From: Kangiella koreensis DSM 16069
Lineage (GTDB): Bacteria; Pseudomonadota; Gammaproteobacteria; Enterobacterales; Kangiellaceae
Reading direction: 5' to 3'
Assembly: GCF_000024085.1 (NCBI RefSeq)
Contig: NC_013166.1
Coordinates: 2,294,001-2,358,000 of the forward strand
DNA: 64,000 bases
The position numbers and the translations under genes were made by a program. Below are positions 24,973-35,509 of the stretch, piece by piece. The notes under the pieces are model-generated. The model was not told where the DNA came from. It did not search any database and worked only from the letters and a program-made list of their open reading frames with translations. Numbering within the stretch: the first letter of the stretch is position 1; each line of letters opens with the position of its first letter.

Positions 24973-27372
24973 TTAAGACCCAATCGGTGAACCCGGTGGA
25001 ATCGGTAAACTTTGTGCCTCTTCATTGGGTACAAAGTCACCATTTAAATATTGAACCACTAAATCTTTGAGCCATGCATAACGCACTGAGTTACGCTTTG
25101 ACTGGGTTGTCAGCCAACCATCCAATTTACCTATCTCATGATGAAGATGTGCTCGCACTTCCGGTGATGCATTCTTGTCCGATGCTGCCGTGAGTAGCTG
25201 CATAACGGTCAGGTAATCCACTCGCTGCTGAATTAAGCCATTTAATCCCGCCTGCTCCGGACTGCGCAAAGTTGTGGTTAACAATTGAGTCACCACTTCT
25301 TCAACACCAGGCAACTCAGCCGCTTGCCCTTTTTGTTGCAATAAGCGCGCTAGCCTTTCAGGGTTCAACAATAACTGTAAGGTATGTTTAGCTGAAGCCT
25401 CAGCCATTGATACCGGATCAAGAGTTAAACCAGTATAACCATTAAAGCTTTCACGATTTTTGTAATAACCATATGCTTTAGGAGGAATCACTTGTAGCAC
25501 TGAGTCAGGGAGCATCAACTGTTCAACCGCCAAAGTTGAGAGCAAAACACCAATCGCCTGTTTTTGTAGACCTTCTTCCACTGGACGAACTGGACGATAA
25601 GTATCGCCTTTAACGCTGTATTCATAATTAACACCTCCCACCAGCTTCACTGCAGCTTCCACTTGGTAGCGGTGGAATAAGTAAAGTGGTACTAAAGTTT
25701 CAGCTAACTCAGAATAAGGTGTGCCATCTGCCAAATTATTATGCCCGAACTTTCCTAAAGCAACTTCTCGTACCTCTAGTACTCGTGCCAATTCTGCGGC
25801 TGGGTTTTGCCCATTGTCCCAAAGATGAGCTGATGGATTAGCGCCACTGGCAGGTCTTGCATCAGGGTCTGAAATAAACATCAGCCCTTTCGCGCTGGAG
25901 TCTCTAACAATTTTACGCAGCGCTTCAACTTCCTGTTCAGGTTCGAGTTCATTGCCGAATTCAGTATAGCCATAACGTACCGCTTCAATGTCCCACTTAC
26001 CAATTCCTTCGGCATAAGCACCTTTCAAACTAACCTTGTCTCCATTAAGTGTTACCAACGGATGAGGATAATCCATTACCGAGGCTCGATTGCTCGGGCT
26101 TGCAGCAAAGTTGTGCGCAATCCCTAAAGTATGACCCACTTCGTGAGCGGACAACTGACGAATACGGGCTAACGCCATATCCATAGCAGCTTGTTTGTCG
26201 CCCTCTTTGCCATAGACGCCAGTCAATGCATTGGCGATCAACAAGTCCTGTCTAACGCGTAGCGAACCCAGAGTCACATGACCTTTAATAATTTCGCCAG
26301 TGCGTGGATCAGACATCGCCATACCGTAAGACCAGCCACGAGTTGCACGGTGCACCCATTGAATCACGTTGTAACGCACATCCATCGGATCGGCATCTGC
26401 AGGCAGGTCACGAACTTCATAAGCACCTTCCAGCCCAATCGCAGCAAAGGCTTGCTCCCACCAACGAGCACCATCTAACAATGCTGTTCGAACAGGCTCT
26501 GGCGCACCAGGGTCAAGATAATAAACAATTGGCTTAATCTTACCGTCTTTATCACGCTCTAAACGATGACGATAAATTAGCTTCTTTTCAATCGGCTGCT
26601 CAATTGGCGAGGCATAATCGGCGTAGGTTAATTCAAAGAAACCACTTTTCGGATGAAACACACGAGGCTGATACTTATCGTCTGGCAATGCCACAAAAGA
26701 CACGTGCTGGTGAACAGTAATAGCATCAGGAGTCGGCACCACCTGTTTGATAAAGTTGCCCGCACCCGAACCCTTAAAGGTTAAGACACTTTCAAACAGA
26801 GTATTTTTGGGGAAGTTTTTAACTTTTTCGGCCACTAATGCTGAGCGGCTGGAATCAACGCTAAAGCTGCCTTGATCGGTTGCCTTCAAACGCTCGCTGA
26901 CACCATGTAAATCCTGTTGTAAGAATGCGGTTAAGTCGATCAGGTAACGGTTACCAGAACGAGCATCAATTTCAAAACCATGCAACACCGAGCTGGCAAA
27001 TGCCTCATTAACCGAATTCTTTTCAGCTGGATTATCAGTATCAGCGCGATAGCGAGTATTCAGGTGTTTTAGAAAGACCTTATTACCATAGCGCTCAAAC
27101 TGCACCAGGCGCGATTCTCCAAGCTGTCCACGATCCAGCCCAATATCGTTAGAACCAATACCAAACGGCAAACCCGTATACATGATAAATGGCTGTTCAA
27201 ACTTACTGACTTCAAGCCAGACTTTACCTTCGCTTGTACTCAGGTAATACGGCATAAAGCCATTAACACGACGGCTTTTGTTTTCAATTTCAGACCAGCT
27301 TGCCGCATTAGCGGTTATCATCACCGCCAATAAACAAACTCCCCCAATCAGACCTTGAACAGCTTTTAACAT
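24973..27372 (-). CDS. Periplasmic zinc-dependent metalloprotease (DUF5117/DUF4953 type)
   Basis: 799 aa with a signal peptide (cleavage about AANA-ASW, residue 24). The extended zinc site HEVGHTLGIAH (His410, Glu411, His414, His420) is complete; a Met-turn candidate is SVMDYPHP. The N-terminal YYLSTSEGKVWLEVSKFEQPF region and the long helical C-terminus match the DUF5117-DUF4953 zincin family common in protein-degrading marine bacteria. The upstream M14 peptidase gene ends 39 bases before its start on the same strand, so they may form an operon. Confidence 0.9.
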   Translation of the reverse strand: MLKAVQGLIGGVCLLAVMITANAASWSEIENKSRRVNGFMPYYLSTSEGKVWLEVSKFEQPFIMYTGLPFGIGSNDIGLDRGQLGESRLVQFERYGNKVFLKHLNTRYRADTDNPAEKNSVNEAFASSVLHGFEIDARSGNRYLIDLTAFLQQDLHGVSERLKATDQGSFSVDSSRSALVAEKVKNFPKNTLFESVLTFKGSGAGNFIKQVVPTPDAITVHQHVSFVALPDDKYQPRVFHPKSGFFELTYADYASPIEQPIEKKLIYRHRLERDKDGKIKPIVYYLDPGAPEPVRTALLDGARWWEQAFAAIGLEGAYEVRDLPADADPMDVRYNVIQWVHRATRGWSYGMAMSDPRTGEIIKGHVTLGSLRVRQDLLIANALTGVYGKEGDKQAAMDMALARIRQLSAHEVGHTLGIAHNFAASPSNRASVMDYPHPLVTLNGDKVSLKGAYAEGIGKWDIEAVRYGYTEFGNELEPEQEVEALRKIVRDSSAKGLMFISDPDARPASGANPSAHLWDNGQNPAAELARVLEVREVALGKFGHNNLADGTPYSELAETLVPLYLFHRYQVEAAVKLVGGVNYEYSVKGDTYRPVRPVEEGLQKQAIGVLLSTLAVEQLMLPDSVLQVIPPKAYGYYKNRESFNGYTGLTLDPVSMAEASAKHTLQLLLNPERLARLLQQKGQAAELPGVEEVVTQLLTTTLRSPEQAGLNGLIQQRVDYLTVMQLLTAASDKNASPEVRAHLHHEIGKLDGWLTTQSKRNSVRYAWLKDLVVQYLNGDFVPNEEAQSLPIPPGSPIGS

Positions 27373-27411
27373 GGGCTTATTCCCTACCTAAAAAAACGTT
27401 TAATTAAATTC

Positions 27412-29946
27412 TTATAGCGCCTTATTAAAATACAAGCTATTGATGTACGGGCGCATTGAGCCTAACCAGTATCCCCGGAAATTCGGATTATCACTAAACA
27501 TTATGATACTGCCACGACCGAACCTCTGAGCCAAGATTGCTGGCGTATTTTTGATGCGCTCAACATTGGTTTGTGACGAATACCCCGCAATCAGCGGACT
27601 TTCGGTATAAGTTGCCACTGTCACAAAATCTTTGCTCGCTGGTTTGAACACCATGGTACCGGCTTTAGTGAAAGCCAACTGATCCAATTCCAGACCAAAA
27701 GCCAGCGGATGGCTCAGATCCAGATCAGCCTCATAGATGGCACCACCGATAATATGTTCAGCATGGGCATCATCACGTTCAGAGAATGGCCGGCTCTGAT
27801 TTTCTGATGACTCAGGCTCAAGCAACTCAAAGTCCACCAAGCCCTGTTCTATCAACCATTGGTTGGCGCCACGCGAAGCCACAATAGTACCGCCCTTGCG
27901 CAACCAAATCTTAATATAGTCCAGCTCATCTTCTTCAAGAGCAGGATATCGACCACTGACCATCAGCAAATGGGTATAACCTGCTAAATCCATCTTGCCA
28001 AGATCTTCAGCGTATTGCATAGAAACCGGCAACTCAAGGCGTGTATCCAGCAAATGCCAGACCTCACCCGCCTCATAAGAATAAACACCATCTCCAATCA
28101 GCAGTAAAGGCTTAGGCATCTCCAGATCACTCACATTCGGGCTACCTAAATCAGCGCCCTGTCCGCTATAGCCCGAGTCTACACCGTAAACTGTTAGGCC
28201 CAAATCTGACAGATGAGCGTTCACTTGCTTAATTAGTGCATTGCGCTCACTTTGATCGGCAGGTAATGGCACCATAACAGTGCCCGCCATAAAATCTCGC
28301 GCTTCTCCATTTACTGGTAAGCGCGAACCTTTCTCTAATAACTTAACATCAACCTTATTGCTTAACAGTCGCGTCAACGCCGTTGCCGACTGAAAGCTTT
28401 GCCACTCAATCAGTAAAGCCACAGGATTGTCACTACCCATGTATTCACTGGAAGCATTGAGCTCAAACTCTTCCAGCGGTAAACGCTGCAACTCATCTTT
28501 ATTTAAATGATGATAATCAAAGTTAAAGGCTAACGGGAATGTCCAGGCAGACACATCATAAAAAGTGTTATCAGTAAACTCAGTACGCGTTTCGAACATG
28601 GCTTTAATCAGACCATATTGCTGTTGCTTAAAGTTCACCACATAGGACGTTTTCGCAGGCCATTCTTTGTTGGCTAATTTACGAGGTCCTGCTAATTGCT
28701 GCACTTCAATTTGATGGCTACTGAGAATACGTAAAAACTCTTTGATACGACCCTGGTCATTAGAACTGAAGATCACGCCTTTTTCTGAGTCGCGACTAGC
28801 CTTTTCTGGCCACTGATTAAAAAAGTCTTTTTGATATTCAAGTAGCTCATTGCCTAGTTCAAGTCCAGCCTGCAAAGTTGAAAATGAGGTTGCGACCTGA
28901 TTGCGAATCGAGAACGGAAAACTGACATCACCATTTACCGATTCCTGCACATGACCGCGCGAACTGGCCTGCTCGAAGAGAATACCAATACCACCGTTAA
29001 TATCCGGGAAAGTTGAACCTTTGCCATAATAGAAATCATCAAAGCTTTCCTGGCTATAATAGCGCGAACCTATCGCATCTAATGCCTTGGCATGGAAGCG
29101 ACCAATTTTTTCGGTCAGCTCGAAGTTTAATTCCGAAGTTAAAGGGTTTTGACGAGTTGGCACACCAGGCTGGAAGAAGTAAGTAGCGTTAGTACCCATC
29201 TCATGGAAATCACCGACAATATGAGGACGCCATTCATAAAAGTGCTTTACTCGCGCCTGGCTTTCAGGGTGTTGCAACAACAACCAGTCACGATTCAAAT
29301 CAAACCAATAATGGTTGGTGCGCCCCATTGGCCAAGCTTCGTTATGCTCAATGGATTCAGAATCTGCCACCAACTGCTTACCTTTAAAGCGATTGGCCCA
29401 GCCCGAAAAACGGCCCATGCCATCTGGATTGAGCATCGGATCAATCATCACAATAGTGTTGGACAATAACTCCTGAATCCACTCTTCATTAGATGCAGCC
29501 AAACGATAGGCCACCAATAAAGCTGCATTAGTGCCGCTCGGCTCATTACCATGCACCGAATAACCTAGCCAGACAATCGCCGGACCCTGATAGTCAGTTA
29601 GATTCTTGCGTTGCTGTTTAATCTCATCCAGGCGGGCTAGATTCTCAGGCGAAGAAATGTAAGCAGTGATCAGGGGACGATTTTCATGACTACGCCCTAT
29701 TTCATTAAGACTGACACGATCAGAGCTTTCCGCCAACGCTTTAAAGACAGAGACCGATTGATCGGGGCGAACATGCCATTCACCCACTGGATTGCCTAAA
29801 ACCTGATTCGGCGTTATGACATCCTGTTTGAAATCAATCTCCTGATTAAAATAATACTCAAAAGAGGTGTTACTTTCCTGAGAGAGCCCAATAGTAGGAA
29901 AGCCAGCGAAAATGGTAAAAAAAGCAGCAAGCAGTAATTGTTTCAT
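27412..29946 (-). CDS. M14 family zinc carboxypeptidase, exported
   Basis: 844 aa with a signal peptide (MKQLLLAAFFTIFAGFPTIGLSQ). The M14 zinc motif HGNEPSG (His132, Glu135) is present; a later DFHEMG supplies the third ligand, with FDLNRDW and substrate-pocket arginines (MGRTNHYWFDLNRDW). The C-terminal about 350 residues contain a DJ-1/GATase-like segment (LLLIGDGVYSYEAGEVWHLLD ... VASRGANQWLIEQG), an arrangement seen in large bacterial M14 proteins. Likely degrades peptides in the periplasm. Confidence 0.9.
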   Translation of the reverse strand: MKQLLLAAFFTIFAGFPTIGLSQESNTSFEYYFNQEIDFKQDVITPNQVLGNPVGEWHVRPDQSVSVFKALAESSDRVSLNEIGRSHENRPLITAYISSPENLARLDEIKQQRKNLTDYQGPAIVWLGYSVHGNEPSGTNAALLVAYRLAASNEEWIQELLSNTIVMIDPMLNPDGMGRFSGWANRFKGKQLVADSESIEHNEAWPMGRTNHYWFDLNRDWLLLQHPESQARVKHFYEWRPHIVGDFHEMGTNATYFFQPGVPTRQNPLTSELNFELTEKIGRFHAKALDAIGSRYYSQESFDDFYYGKGSTFPDINGGIGILFEQASSRGHVQESVNGDVSFPFSIRNQVATSFSTLQAGLELGNELLEYQKDFFNQWPEKASRDSEKGVIFSSNDQGRIKEFLRILSSHQIEVQQLAGPRKLANKEWPAKTSYVVNFKQQQYGLIKAMFETRTEFTDNTFYDVSAWTFPLAFNFDYHHLNKDELQRLPLEEFELNASSEYMGSDNPVALLIEWQSFQSATALTRLLSNKVDVKLLEKGSRLPVNGEARDFMAGTVMVPLPADQSERNALIKQVNAHLSDLGLTVYGVDSGYSGQGADLGSPNVSDLEMPKPLLLIGDGVYSYEAGEVWHLLDTRLELPVSMQYAEDLGKMDLAGYTHLLMVSGRYPALEEDELDYIKIWLRKGGTIVASRGANQWLIEQGLVDFELLEPESSENQSRPFSERDDAHAEHIIGGAIYEADLDLSHPLAFGLELDQLAFTKAGTMVFKPASKDFVTVATYTESPLIAGYSSQTNVERIKNTPAILAQRFGRGSIIMFSDNPNFRGYWLGSMRPYINSLYFNKAL

Positions 29947-30062
29947 AAGACTGAGTTTTTCGTGGTTTTCTCCATTCTATAGGTTGTAAATTTAGCTGCA
30001 AGCCCAATCATAGGTTATAATAGAACCCATCAAAGCAACATGCTGAGGCATTGAACGTTATT

Positions 30063-30641
30063 ATGATTACTATTTCAGAAGCTGCTCAAGAGCATTTTCG
30101 CCGTTTATTAGCCGGTCAGGAAGAGCCTGATACCGGCATTCGTGTATTTGTGGTTAACCCAGGCACCAGCCATGCTGAGTGCGGTGTGTCGTATTGTCCA
30201 CCTGACGCCATTGAAGATACCGACACAGAATTAAAGTTTGACGGCTTTTCAGCCTTTATTGACGAAGATAGCGCTCCATATCTGGATGAAGCTGAAATCG
30301 ACTACTCGAAAGAACAAACCGGTGGTCAGTTAACGCTGAAAGCACCCAACGCCAAGGCGCGTAAAGTTGATGATGATGCACCAGCTACAGACCGTATCCG
30401 TTATTACCTGGAATCCGAAATCAACCCAGAGCTTGCCAACCACGGCGGACAGGTATCACTGGTTGAATTCACCCAAAGCGGTATCGCCGTTCTACAATTC
30501 GGTGGTGGTTGCCAAGGTTGCGGCATGGTCGACGTCACCTTAAAAGAAGGTATCGAGAAAACCCTGATCGAACGTGTTCCAGAAGTCAAAGGCGTTAAAG
30601 ACGTCACCGAACACGCAGAAGGTGAAAATCCGTATTACTAA
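30063..30641 (+). CDS. nfuA: Fe/S biogenesis protein NfuA
   Basis: Carrier that delivers [4Fe-4S] clusters to client enzymes. 192 aa from [12 protein letters not shown], colinear with E. coli NfuA (191 aa); a TTG 12 bases earlier is rejected. A degenerate A-type domain (1-100) is followed by the Nfu domain with the cluster cysteines GGGCQGCGM (Cys150, Cys153). TATAAT at 30016-30021 is a likely -10 box. BioB and lipoyl synthase are known kinds of client. Confidence 0.96.
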   Translation: MITISEAAQEHFRRLLAGQEEPDTGIRVFVVNPGTSHAECGVSYCPPDAIEDTDTELKFDGFSAFIDEDSAPYLDEAEIDYSKEQTGGQLTLKAPNAKARKVDDDAPATDRIRYYLESEINPELANHGGQVSLVEFTQSGIAVLQFGGGCQGCGMVDVTLKEGIEKTLIERVPEVKGVKDVTEHAEGENPYY

Positions 30642-30666
30642 ATCAGTAATAGATCATCATTAAAAG

Positions 30667-30692
30667 AAAAGGCGCTTTAAGCGCCTTTTTTT
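30667..30692 (+). terminator. Intrinsic terminator after nfuA
   Basis: AAAAGGCGC-TTTAA-GCGCCTTTT followed by more T residues, 26 bases after the stop. Its A tract upstream could also serve the opposite strand. Confidence 0.9.
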
Positions 30693-30743
30693 GTATTTAC
30701 CTGTTGTAGGGTACCCCAACAATATCTCTTCTTGTCATTTATA

Positions 30744-32126
30744 TTACTTAATCAAATTATCATGCAGCAATTGCAAAACTTTTAACGCATCATCATCATT
30801 TACAAGAAAGGATAAATGATGATCGCCGGTGGCGTGACTTAACAGTAGCCATTGCTCTGGAAGGTCTGCATCGATTTGCAATAAGTGCCATAGTGCCTGA
30901 CTGGCTTCGCAACCGATTAGCGTAAGCATGGCGCTGTGCGAAGTAAAAACACTGCGGCATACTTCGGCCAGTTTTTCAGAGAGTTTTTGTAGGATAGAAT
31001 CTGAATAAATACTATTGTTAGTTTCTATCGCCATCACTAAAGAGTTTTTGGTAGAGGCCATTAACTCACTACTTAAACCAAATTCATTAATAATACCGAA
31101 TACTTTTTGCAGAGTATCCGGCTGTTGCCCGCGACGCCCTAATAACAAGGTAATAATCGGAATTTGCTGTTTGAGCGCTATCGCTTTAACCCATTTCGAA
31201 GGCTGATAGTCGTTGGTGATAATTGTTCCCGCTTCATCGGGTTGATGGGTATTGCGAATTTCGATGGGGATATTGTAGGCCATGACTGCGCTTAAACATC
31301 TTGGGTGCAGTACTTTTGCGCCAGCTTCGGCCATATCAAAGGCTTCGTTATAACTTATAGCGCTCAACTTTTTAGCACTGGTGATTTTGTTTGGATCGGT
31401 ACTAAACATTCCTGCCACGTCAGTCCAGATTTCGAGCTTGTCAGCTTGCAACAAAGCAGCAAAATAAGCAGCTGAAGTATCCGAGCCCTCACGTCCCAGC
31501 AATACAGTCTGGCCATCGTCGTTAGCAGCAATAAAACCCTGACTTAACACAACATCAGCTTCGCTTGCCCATTGATTTGCTAATTCATGACTTGGTCTAG
31601 GATGACAAACAGCATTTAAAAAACGGTCATTGATATTTTGATGCTGGCCGGACTCCGAGGTTAATACTTGACGGGCATCCAACCACTGAACCCCATGCTC
31701 CTCTCCCAACACTTTGCGCAGAAATTCTGCCCCCAATACAGAAGATAATAACTCACCATGCGATACTACCTGAGCTCTATCCATGGCGGTTAGCTGTTCT
31801 TTATGACGTATATCGGCGATAGCAATTTGAAGAGAATCAAACCAGGGATCCAACAAAGTAGCATCAACTTCCAACTCATGCGCCATCGCTTTGTGTTTAT
31901 TCAACAGATGATGCAATGCATCCTCGCTATCATCGGTTACTGCTAACCGGGCAATCGCTTCCAACTCATTGGTAACGTTTCTAAATGCCGAGTGGATGAC
32001 AGCAACTTTTTTTCCATCCTTAATATTACTTTTTACAATCGAGGCGATGTTATCCCAATCCGTTTGACTGGACACACTGGATCCACCAAATTTTAATACC
32101 ACCCATGAATGTGTTTGATTTGTCAT
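30744..32126 (-). CDS. lysC: Aspartate kinase (monofunctional)
   Basis: Phosphorylates aspartate, the first step to lysine, threonine and methionine. 460 aa with the kinase motif KFGGSSV (13-19), VVSHGELLSSVL, LLGREGSDTSAAYFAALLQA and EIWTDVAGMFSTDP. The C-terminal about 150 residues form the ACT regulatory pair. The length and end (LHDNLIK) resemble E. coli LysC, and no homoserine dehydrogenase or LysA domain is fused. Which amino acid inhibits it cannot be told from the sequence. Confidence 0.92.
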   Translation of the reverse strand: MTNQTHSWVVLKFGGSSVSSQTDWDNIASIVKSNIKDGKKVAVIHSAFRNVTNELEAIARLAVTDDSEDALHHLLNKHKAMAHELEVDATLLDPWFDSLQIAIADIRHKEQLTAMDRAQVVSHGELLSSVLGAEFLRKVLGEEHGVQWLDARQVLTSESGQHQNINDRFLNAVCHPRPSHELANQWASEADVVLSQGFIAANDDGQTVLLGREGSDTSAAYFAALLQADKLEIWTDVAGMFSTDPNKITSAKKLSAISYNEAFDMAEAGAKVLHPRCLSAVMAYNIPIEIRNTHQPDEAGTIITNDYQPSKWVKAIALKQQIPIITLLLGRRGQQPDTLQKVFGIINEFGLSSELMASTKNSLVMAIETNNSIYSDSILQKLSEKLAEVCRSVFTSHSAMLTLIGCEASQALWHLLQIDADLPEQWLLLSHATGDHHLSFLVNDDDALKVLQLLHDNLIK

Positions 32127-32173
32127 GATTTAACCAATAATTTGTATAATACGAGTGAATTGAAGGGATGATT

Positions 32174-32407
32174 CTATGACTTCGCTAATTGAAAACGGTT
32201 GCCACAATAAGGACAGCTGGCACGGCCTTCTTCATCAAATGCCATAAAGACTCGTGGATGCTGATTCCATAAAGTTTGCTCGGGCATTGGACAAGACACT
32301 GGCATATCACTAGCGCTGACCGTGAACACTGCCGCTTGTTCAGGCTCAGCAACATCGTTATTGACTGTTTGCTTCTCTGTCGCTTGCTTGGCCACCTGCT
32401 TGCTCAT
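32174..32407 (-). CDS. CHCC zinc-finger protein (NDUFS6-like)
   Basis: 77-aa protein with a disordered charged N-terminus and a C-terminal zinc site made of Cys39, His50, Cys65 and Cys68 (VSCP ... NQHPRV ... CPYCGNRF), as in the CHCC finger family related to complex I subunit NDUFS6. The bacterial role is unclear. A GGAGCC ribosome site lies upstream, and the gene is 45 bases downstream of glnE on the same strand. Confidence 0.85.
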   Translation of the reverse strand: MSKQVAKQATEKQTVNNDVAEPEQAAVFTVSASDMPVSCPMPEQTLWNQHPRVFMAFDEEGRASCPYCGNRFQLAKS

Positions 32408-32452
32408 AACCGGCTCCTTTGCTTCATTATTTTCTTCGCTTAACTTCTATGT

Positions 32453-35332
32453 TCATTCTACATCGCTGTGTTGAAAAGTCGATTGCCAGACCTCAACAAT
32501 TGCCTGCCTCTGTTCGGTCAGCTCATCTTTTGAAAGTAATGCTGGTTGGTTTTGCAGTGCTCTCGAATTCGAGATATCCCTGAGTAGCCGATAGTTTTCC
32601 ATCATACAATCGCGAGTGCTTTTATCGAGTAGATCTTTCTCGGCTAACAGCTGCAACCAATCCACATTGTTGAACGGTAACTCTTCAACCGAGCATTGCT
32701 CCAGCAGTGACTTTGAATATTTTAAAGCCCAGTACTGCACTAAAAATTCTATATCAACCAGGCCACCGTTACCTTGCTTAATATCCCAAAGTCGGCTGTC
32801 CGTTTTATCAAGATTGTCGCGCATCTTTTTGCGCATAGTTATAACATCCTGACCGAGCTGTTCGCGTTTATCACAACTCAGTACTTTTTTCCGCAACTCC
32901 AAATAATGATCTTTCAGACTGGTATCGCCAGCAACAGGCCGCGCTCGTACTAATGCCTGATGCTCCCAGGTCCAGGCCTCATTCATCTGATACTTGTCAA
33001 AGGCATCAATATGACTGACCAGCATTCCCGAGCGGCCCGATGGACGCAAGCGTGTATCTACCTCATACATAATACCTTGCTGGGTACGGGTTCCCAGGTA
33101 ATGCACCAACCGCTGCGCCAGTCGAGTATAAAATTGATGCAATTCCAACGGCTTACCCTTCTCTCCGAGTATCTGCGTCATGGCATCAGGTTCTCCCTGA
33201 TATAAAAACACCAGATCAAGATCCGAACCATAACCCAGCTCATCCCCACCGAGTTTGCCGTAACCAAGCACTAAAAAGTCAGTCACTAATTCGCCTGCAT
33301 CCTGCCTTGGCTTTCCGTGTTTGCTGGTTACCTCATTCCAGGCCAGCTGCAACAAATATTCCATGATGACTTCGGCAAGATCAGTCAGCTGTTGAGACAC
33401 TTCTCTTATATCAAAACGACGCGTCAAATCCCCCGCTGCAATTTTAAATTGACTTGATTGCTTGAAACGACTCAAAGCCAACAACTGCTCTTCAGTTTGA
33501 TTCATTTCAATACGCATCATGGCTTGCTGTAACTGGTTCGCCAAGTTCTCTTTAGTTAGCTGCTTGCCAAAATTACTGGGAAACAATAACTCATCCAGTA
33601 GCGATGGATAAATAGATAACTGTTGTGCCAACCAGCTTGAGCGTGAAACTAATTGAACCAGGAACTCCAAAACCGGAATGTTTTCAGCCAACATTTCAAA
33701 ATAAGCCGTTCGGCGACCAATCCCCTGTAGAACTTCAAGACACCGCGATATGGTTTTGTTGGAATCTTTCTGACGGCCGGCCTGAATTACCAGGTGTGGT
33801 AGTAGTTGCTCAATTCGTGCAAAACCGCGCAAACCAATTTTTCGCTCTGAAAACTCCTGTCGGAAATTCTGTAACTCTTCCAAGGTTTGATCTGATAAAG
33901 AATACTGCTGTAAGACCTCACTCTGGCGCTCGCTATCCAGCTGACCTTGCACTAATTTTTTCAGAACCGGCACTTCATCATTGTGATCATGTTCTTCTTT
34001 GGGATCATGAAATAATCCCTTAAAGAAGCGTGCAACTAACTGCTGATGTTCTGCTAAGTCAGTTTCGACTGTTGCCCAATCCTCATAGCCCAGTAAAAGA
34101 GCAATTTTCTGTTGCTCAGCTTTGCTATCCGGTAAGTCTTGCGTTTGCTTATCTGCATGAATTTGCAAGCTGTTTTCCAGCTTTCGTAAAAACTCATAAG
34201 CACTTTTCAGACCACCAGCATCTTCTGCTTTAAGTAAACCTTGTTGCACTAATGCTTCGAGAGCCTGCCACCAATTTTTGGCTTGCAACTGAGGGTGACG
34301 GCCACCACTGATAAGCTGTAAACTCTGTACAATAAATTCCAGTTCGCGAATACCGCCATCACCTAATTTAATATTGTTTTGCGCATCTTTTCGTTGCAGT
34401 TCAATGGTGATTTTTTGCTTTAACTGACGGATGGATTCGAGCACACTAAAATCAATATAACGTCTAAAACTAAAAGGCCGGATAATATTCGCTAACTGCT
34501 CACGAAAATGAGGATGCGCCTGGAGAACGCGCGCCTTGATCATGGCAAAACGTTCCCATTCACGACCTTGTTCCAGATAATAATCCTGCAACGCATTAAA
34601 GTTAGCCACCAAGGCCCCACTTTGCCCATAAGGTCGTAACCGCATATCCACCCGATAAACAAAACCATCCGCCGTATTATCCGATAACAAGCTAATCAGT
34701 TTTTGCCCATGACGCATAAAAAACATCTGATTCTCAACCGACTTGCGCTGCCCTTCACCAATCCGCGTTTCGCCCTCTTCCGGATAGCCGAAAATCAGGT
34801 CCACATCCGATGAAAAGTTCAGCTCCTCGCCGCCCAGTTTCCCCATCGCCAATACCAGCAAATGTTGCTCTTCACCATCGCTGGATACTGGCATGCCGTA
34901 TTGCTGAAAGGTTTGGTGATAACTCCAATCTTGCGCACAATTGATTAGCTGTTCAGCCAGAACCGATTGTAGATAACAGATTTGTCGAATCGGCAGCTGT
35001 TGCAGAATATCGGCCACTGCAATGTGCATCGACCAATAGTGACGTTGACGACGCAAGAACTGCTTTACCTCGTATTCTGGCCAGGCCAGATCCAACTTTT
35101 GTTGAATACTCAAAATATTGTCTGACAAGTGACTCAAATCGGCCGCCAAAGCCTCTACTAACCACTGCGGCTGTCGTTTTGCCCAGTGATAGAGGTAATC
35201 GCTGCCACATAAAACTCTTGCCACCTGCTCCATATCCCCTGCATAAGCCGTGCCCAGAGCCTCGAGCCACTGTGAGGTTCGCTGTTCTGCTTCAGCTTGT
35301 AAGGCTTCTGGAATAGGTGTTATCTGCATCAT
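32453..35332 (-). CDS. glnE: Bifunctional glutamine synthetase adenylyltransferase/deadenylase
   Basis: Attaches and removes AMP on glutamine synthetase in response to PII and glutamine. 959 aa (E. coli 946). Two nucleotidyltransferase domains are visible: GGEELNFSSDVDLIFGY (deadenylylating N-half, about 165-185) and GGDELGYGSDLDLVFLYQ (adenylylating C-half, near 690), each followed by its conserved YRVDMRLRPYGQSGALV or YEVDTRLRPSGRSGMLV helix. Helical linkers lie between. Confidence 0.97.
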   Translation of the reverse strand: MMQITPIPEALQAEAEQRTSQWLEALGTAYAGDMEQVARVLCGSDYLYHWAKRQPQWLVEALAADLSHLSDNILSIQQKLDLAWPEYEVKQFLRRQRHYWSMHIAVADILQQLPIRQICYLQSVLAEQLINCAQDWSYHQTFQQYGMPVSSDGEEQHLLVLAMGKLGGEELNFSSDVDLIFGYPEEGETRIGEGQRKSVENQMFFMRHGQKLISLLSDNTADGFVYRVDMRLRPYGQSGALVANFNALQDYYLEQGREWERFAMIKARVLQAHPHFREQLANIIRPFSFRRYIDFSVLESIRQLKQKITIELQRKDAQNNIKLGDGGIRELEFIVQSLQLISGGRHPQLQAKNWWQALEALVQQGLLKAEDAGGLKSAYEFLRKLENSLQIHADKQTQDLPDSKAEQQKIALLLGYEDWATVETDLAEHQQLVARFFKGLFHDPKEEHDHNDEVPVLKKLVQGQLDSERQSEVLQQYSLSDQTLEELQNFRQEFSERKIGLRGFARIEQLLPHLVIQAGRQKDSNKTISRCLEVLQGIGRRTAYFEMLAENIPVLEFLVQLVSRSSWLAQQLSIYPSLLDELLFPSNFGKQLTKENLANQLQQAMMRIEMNQTEEQLLALSRFKQSSQFKIAAGDLTRRFDIREVSQQLTDLAEVIMEYLLQLAWNEVTSKHGKPRQDAGELVTDFLVLGYGKLGGDELGYGSDLDLVFLYQGEPDAMTQILGEKGKPLELHQFYTRLAQRLVHYLGTRTQQGIMYEVDTRLRPSGRSGMLVSHIDAFDKYQMNEAWTWEHQALVRARPVAGDTSLKDHYLELRKKVLSCDKREQLGQDVITMRKKMRDNLDKTDSRLWDIKQGNGGLVDIEFLVQYWALKYSKSLLEQCSVEELPFNNVDWLQLLAEKDLLDKSTRDCMMENYRLLRDISNSRALQNQPALLSKDELTEQRQAIVEVWQSTFQHSDVE

Positions 35333-35509
35333 GAATGACTCGACTTTTGTTGTGGTAACTAGCTTTAAGCCCGATTATGCTATCGTATTTGGGGGGTTTT
35401 AAGCTATTGATGTTGTACGATTTATTACATTTTAATGCAAACTAATAATTTATCCGCCAGACAAACATTGATAGGATAGGCTGATAACAATGAATAAGGA
35501 GCATCTTAA

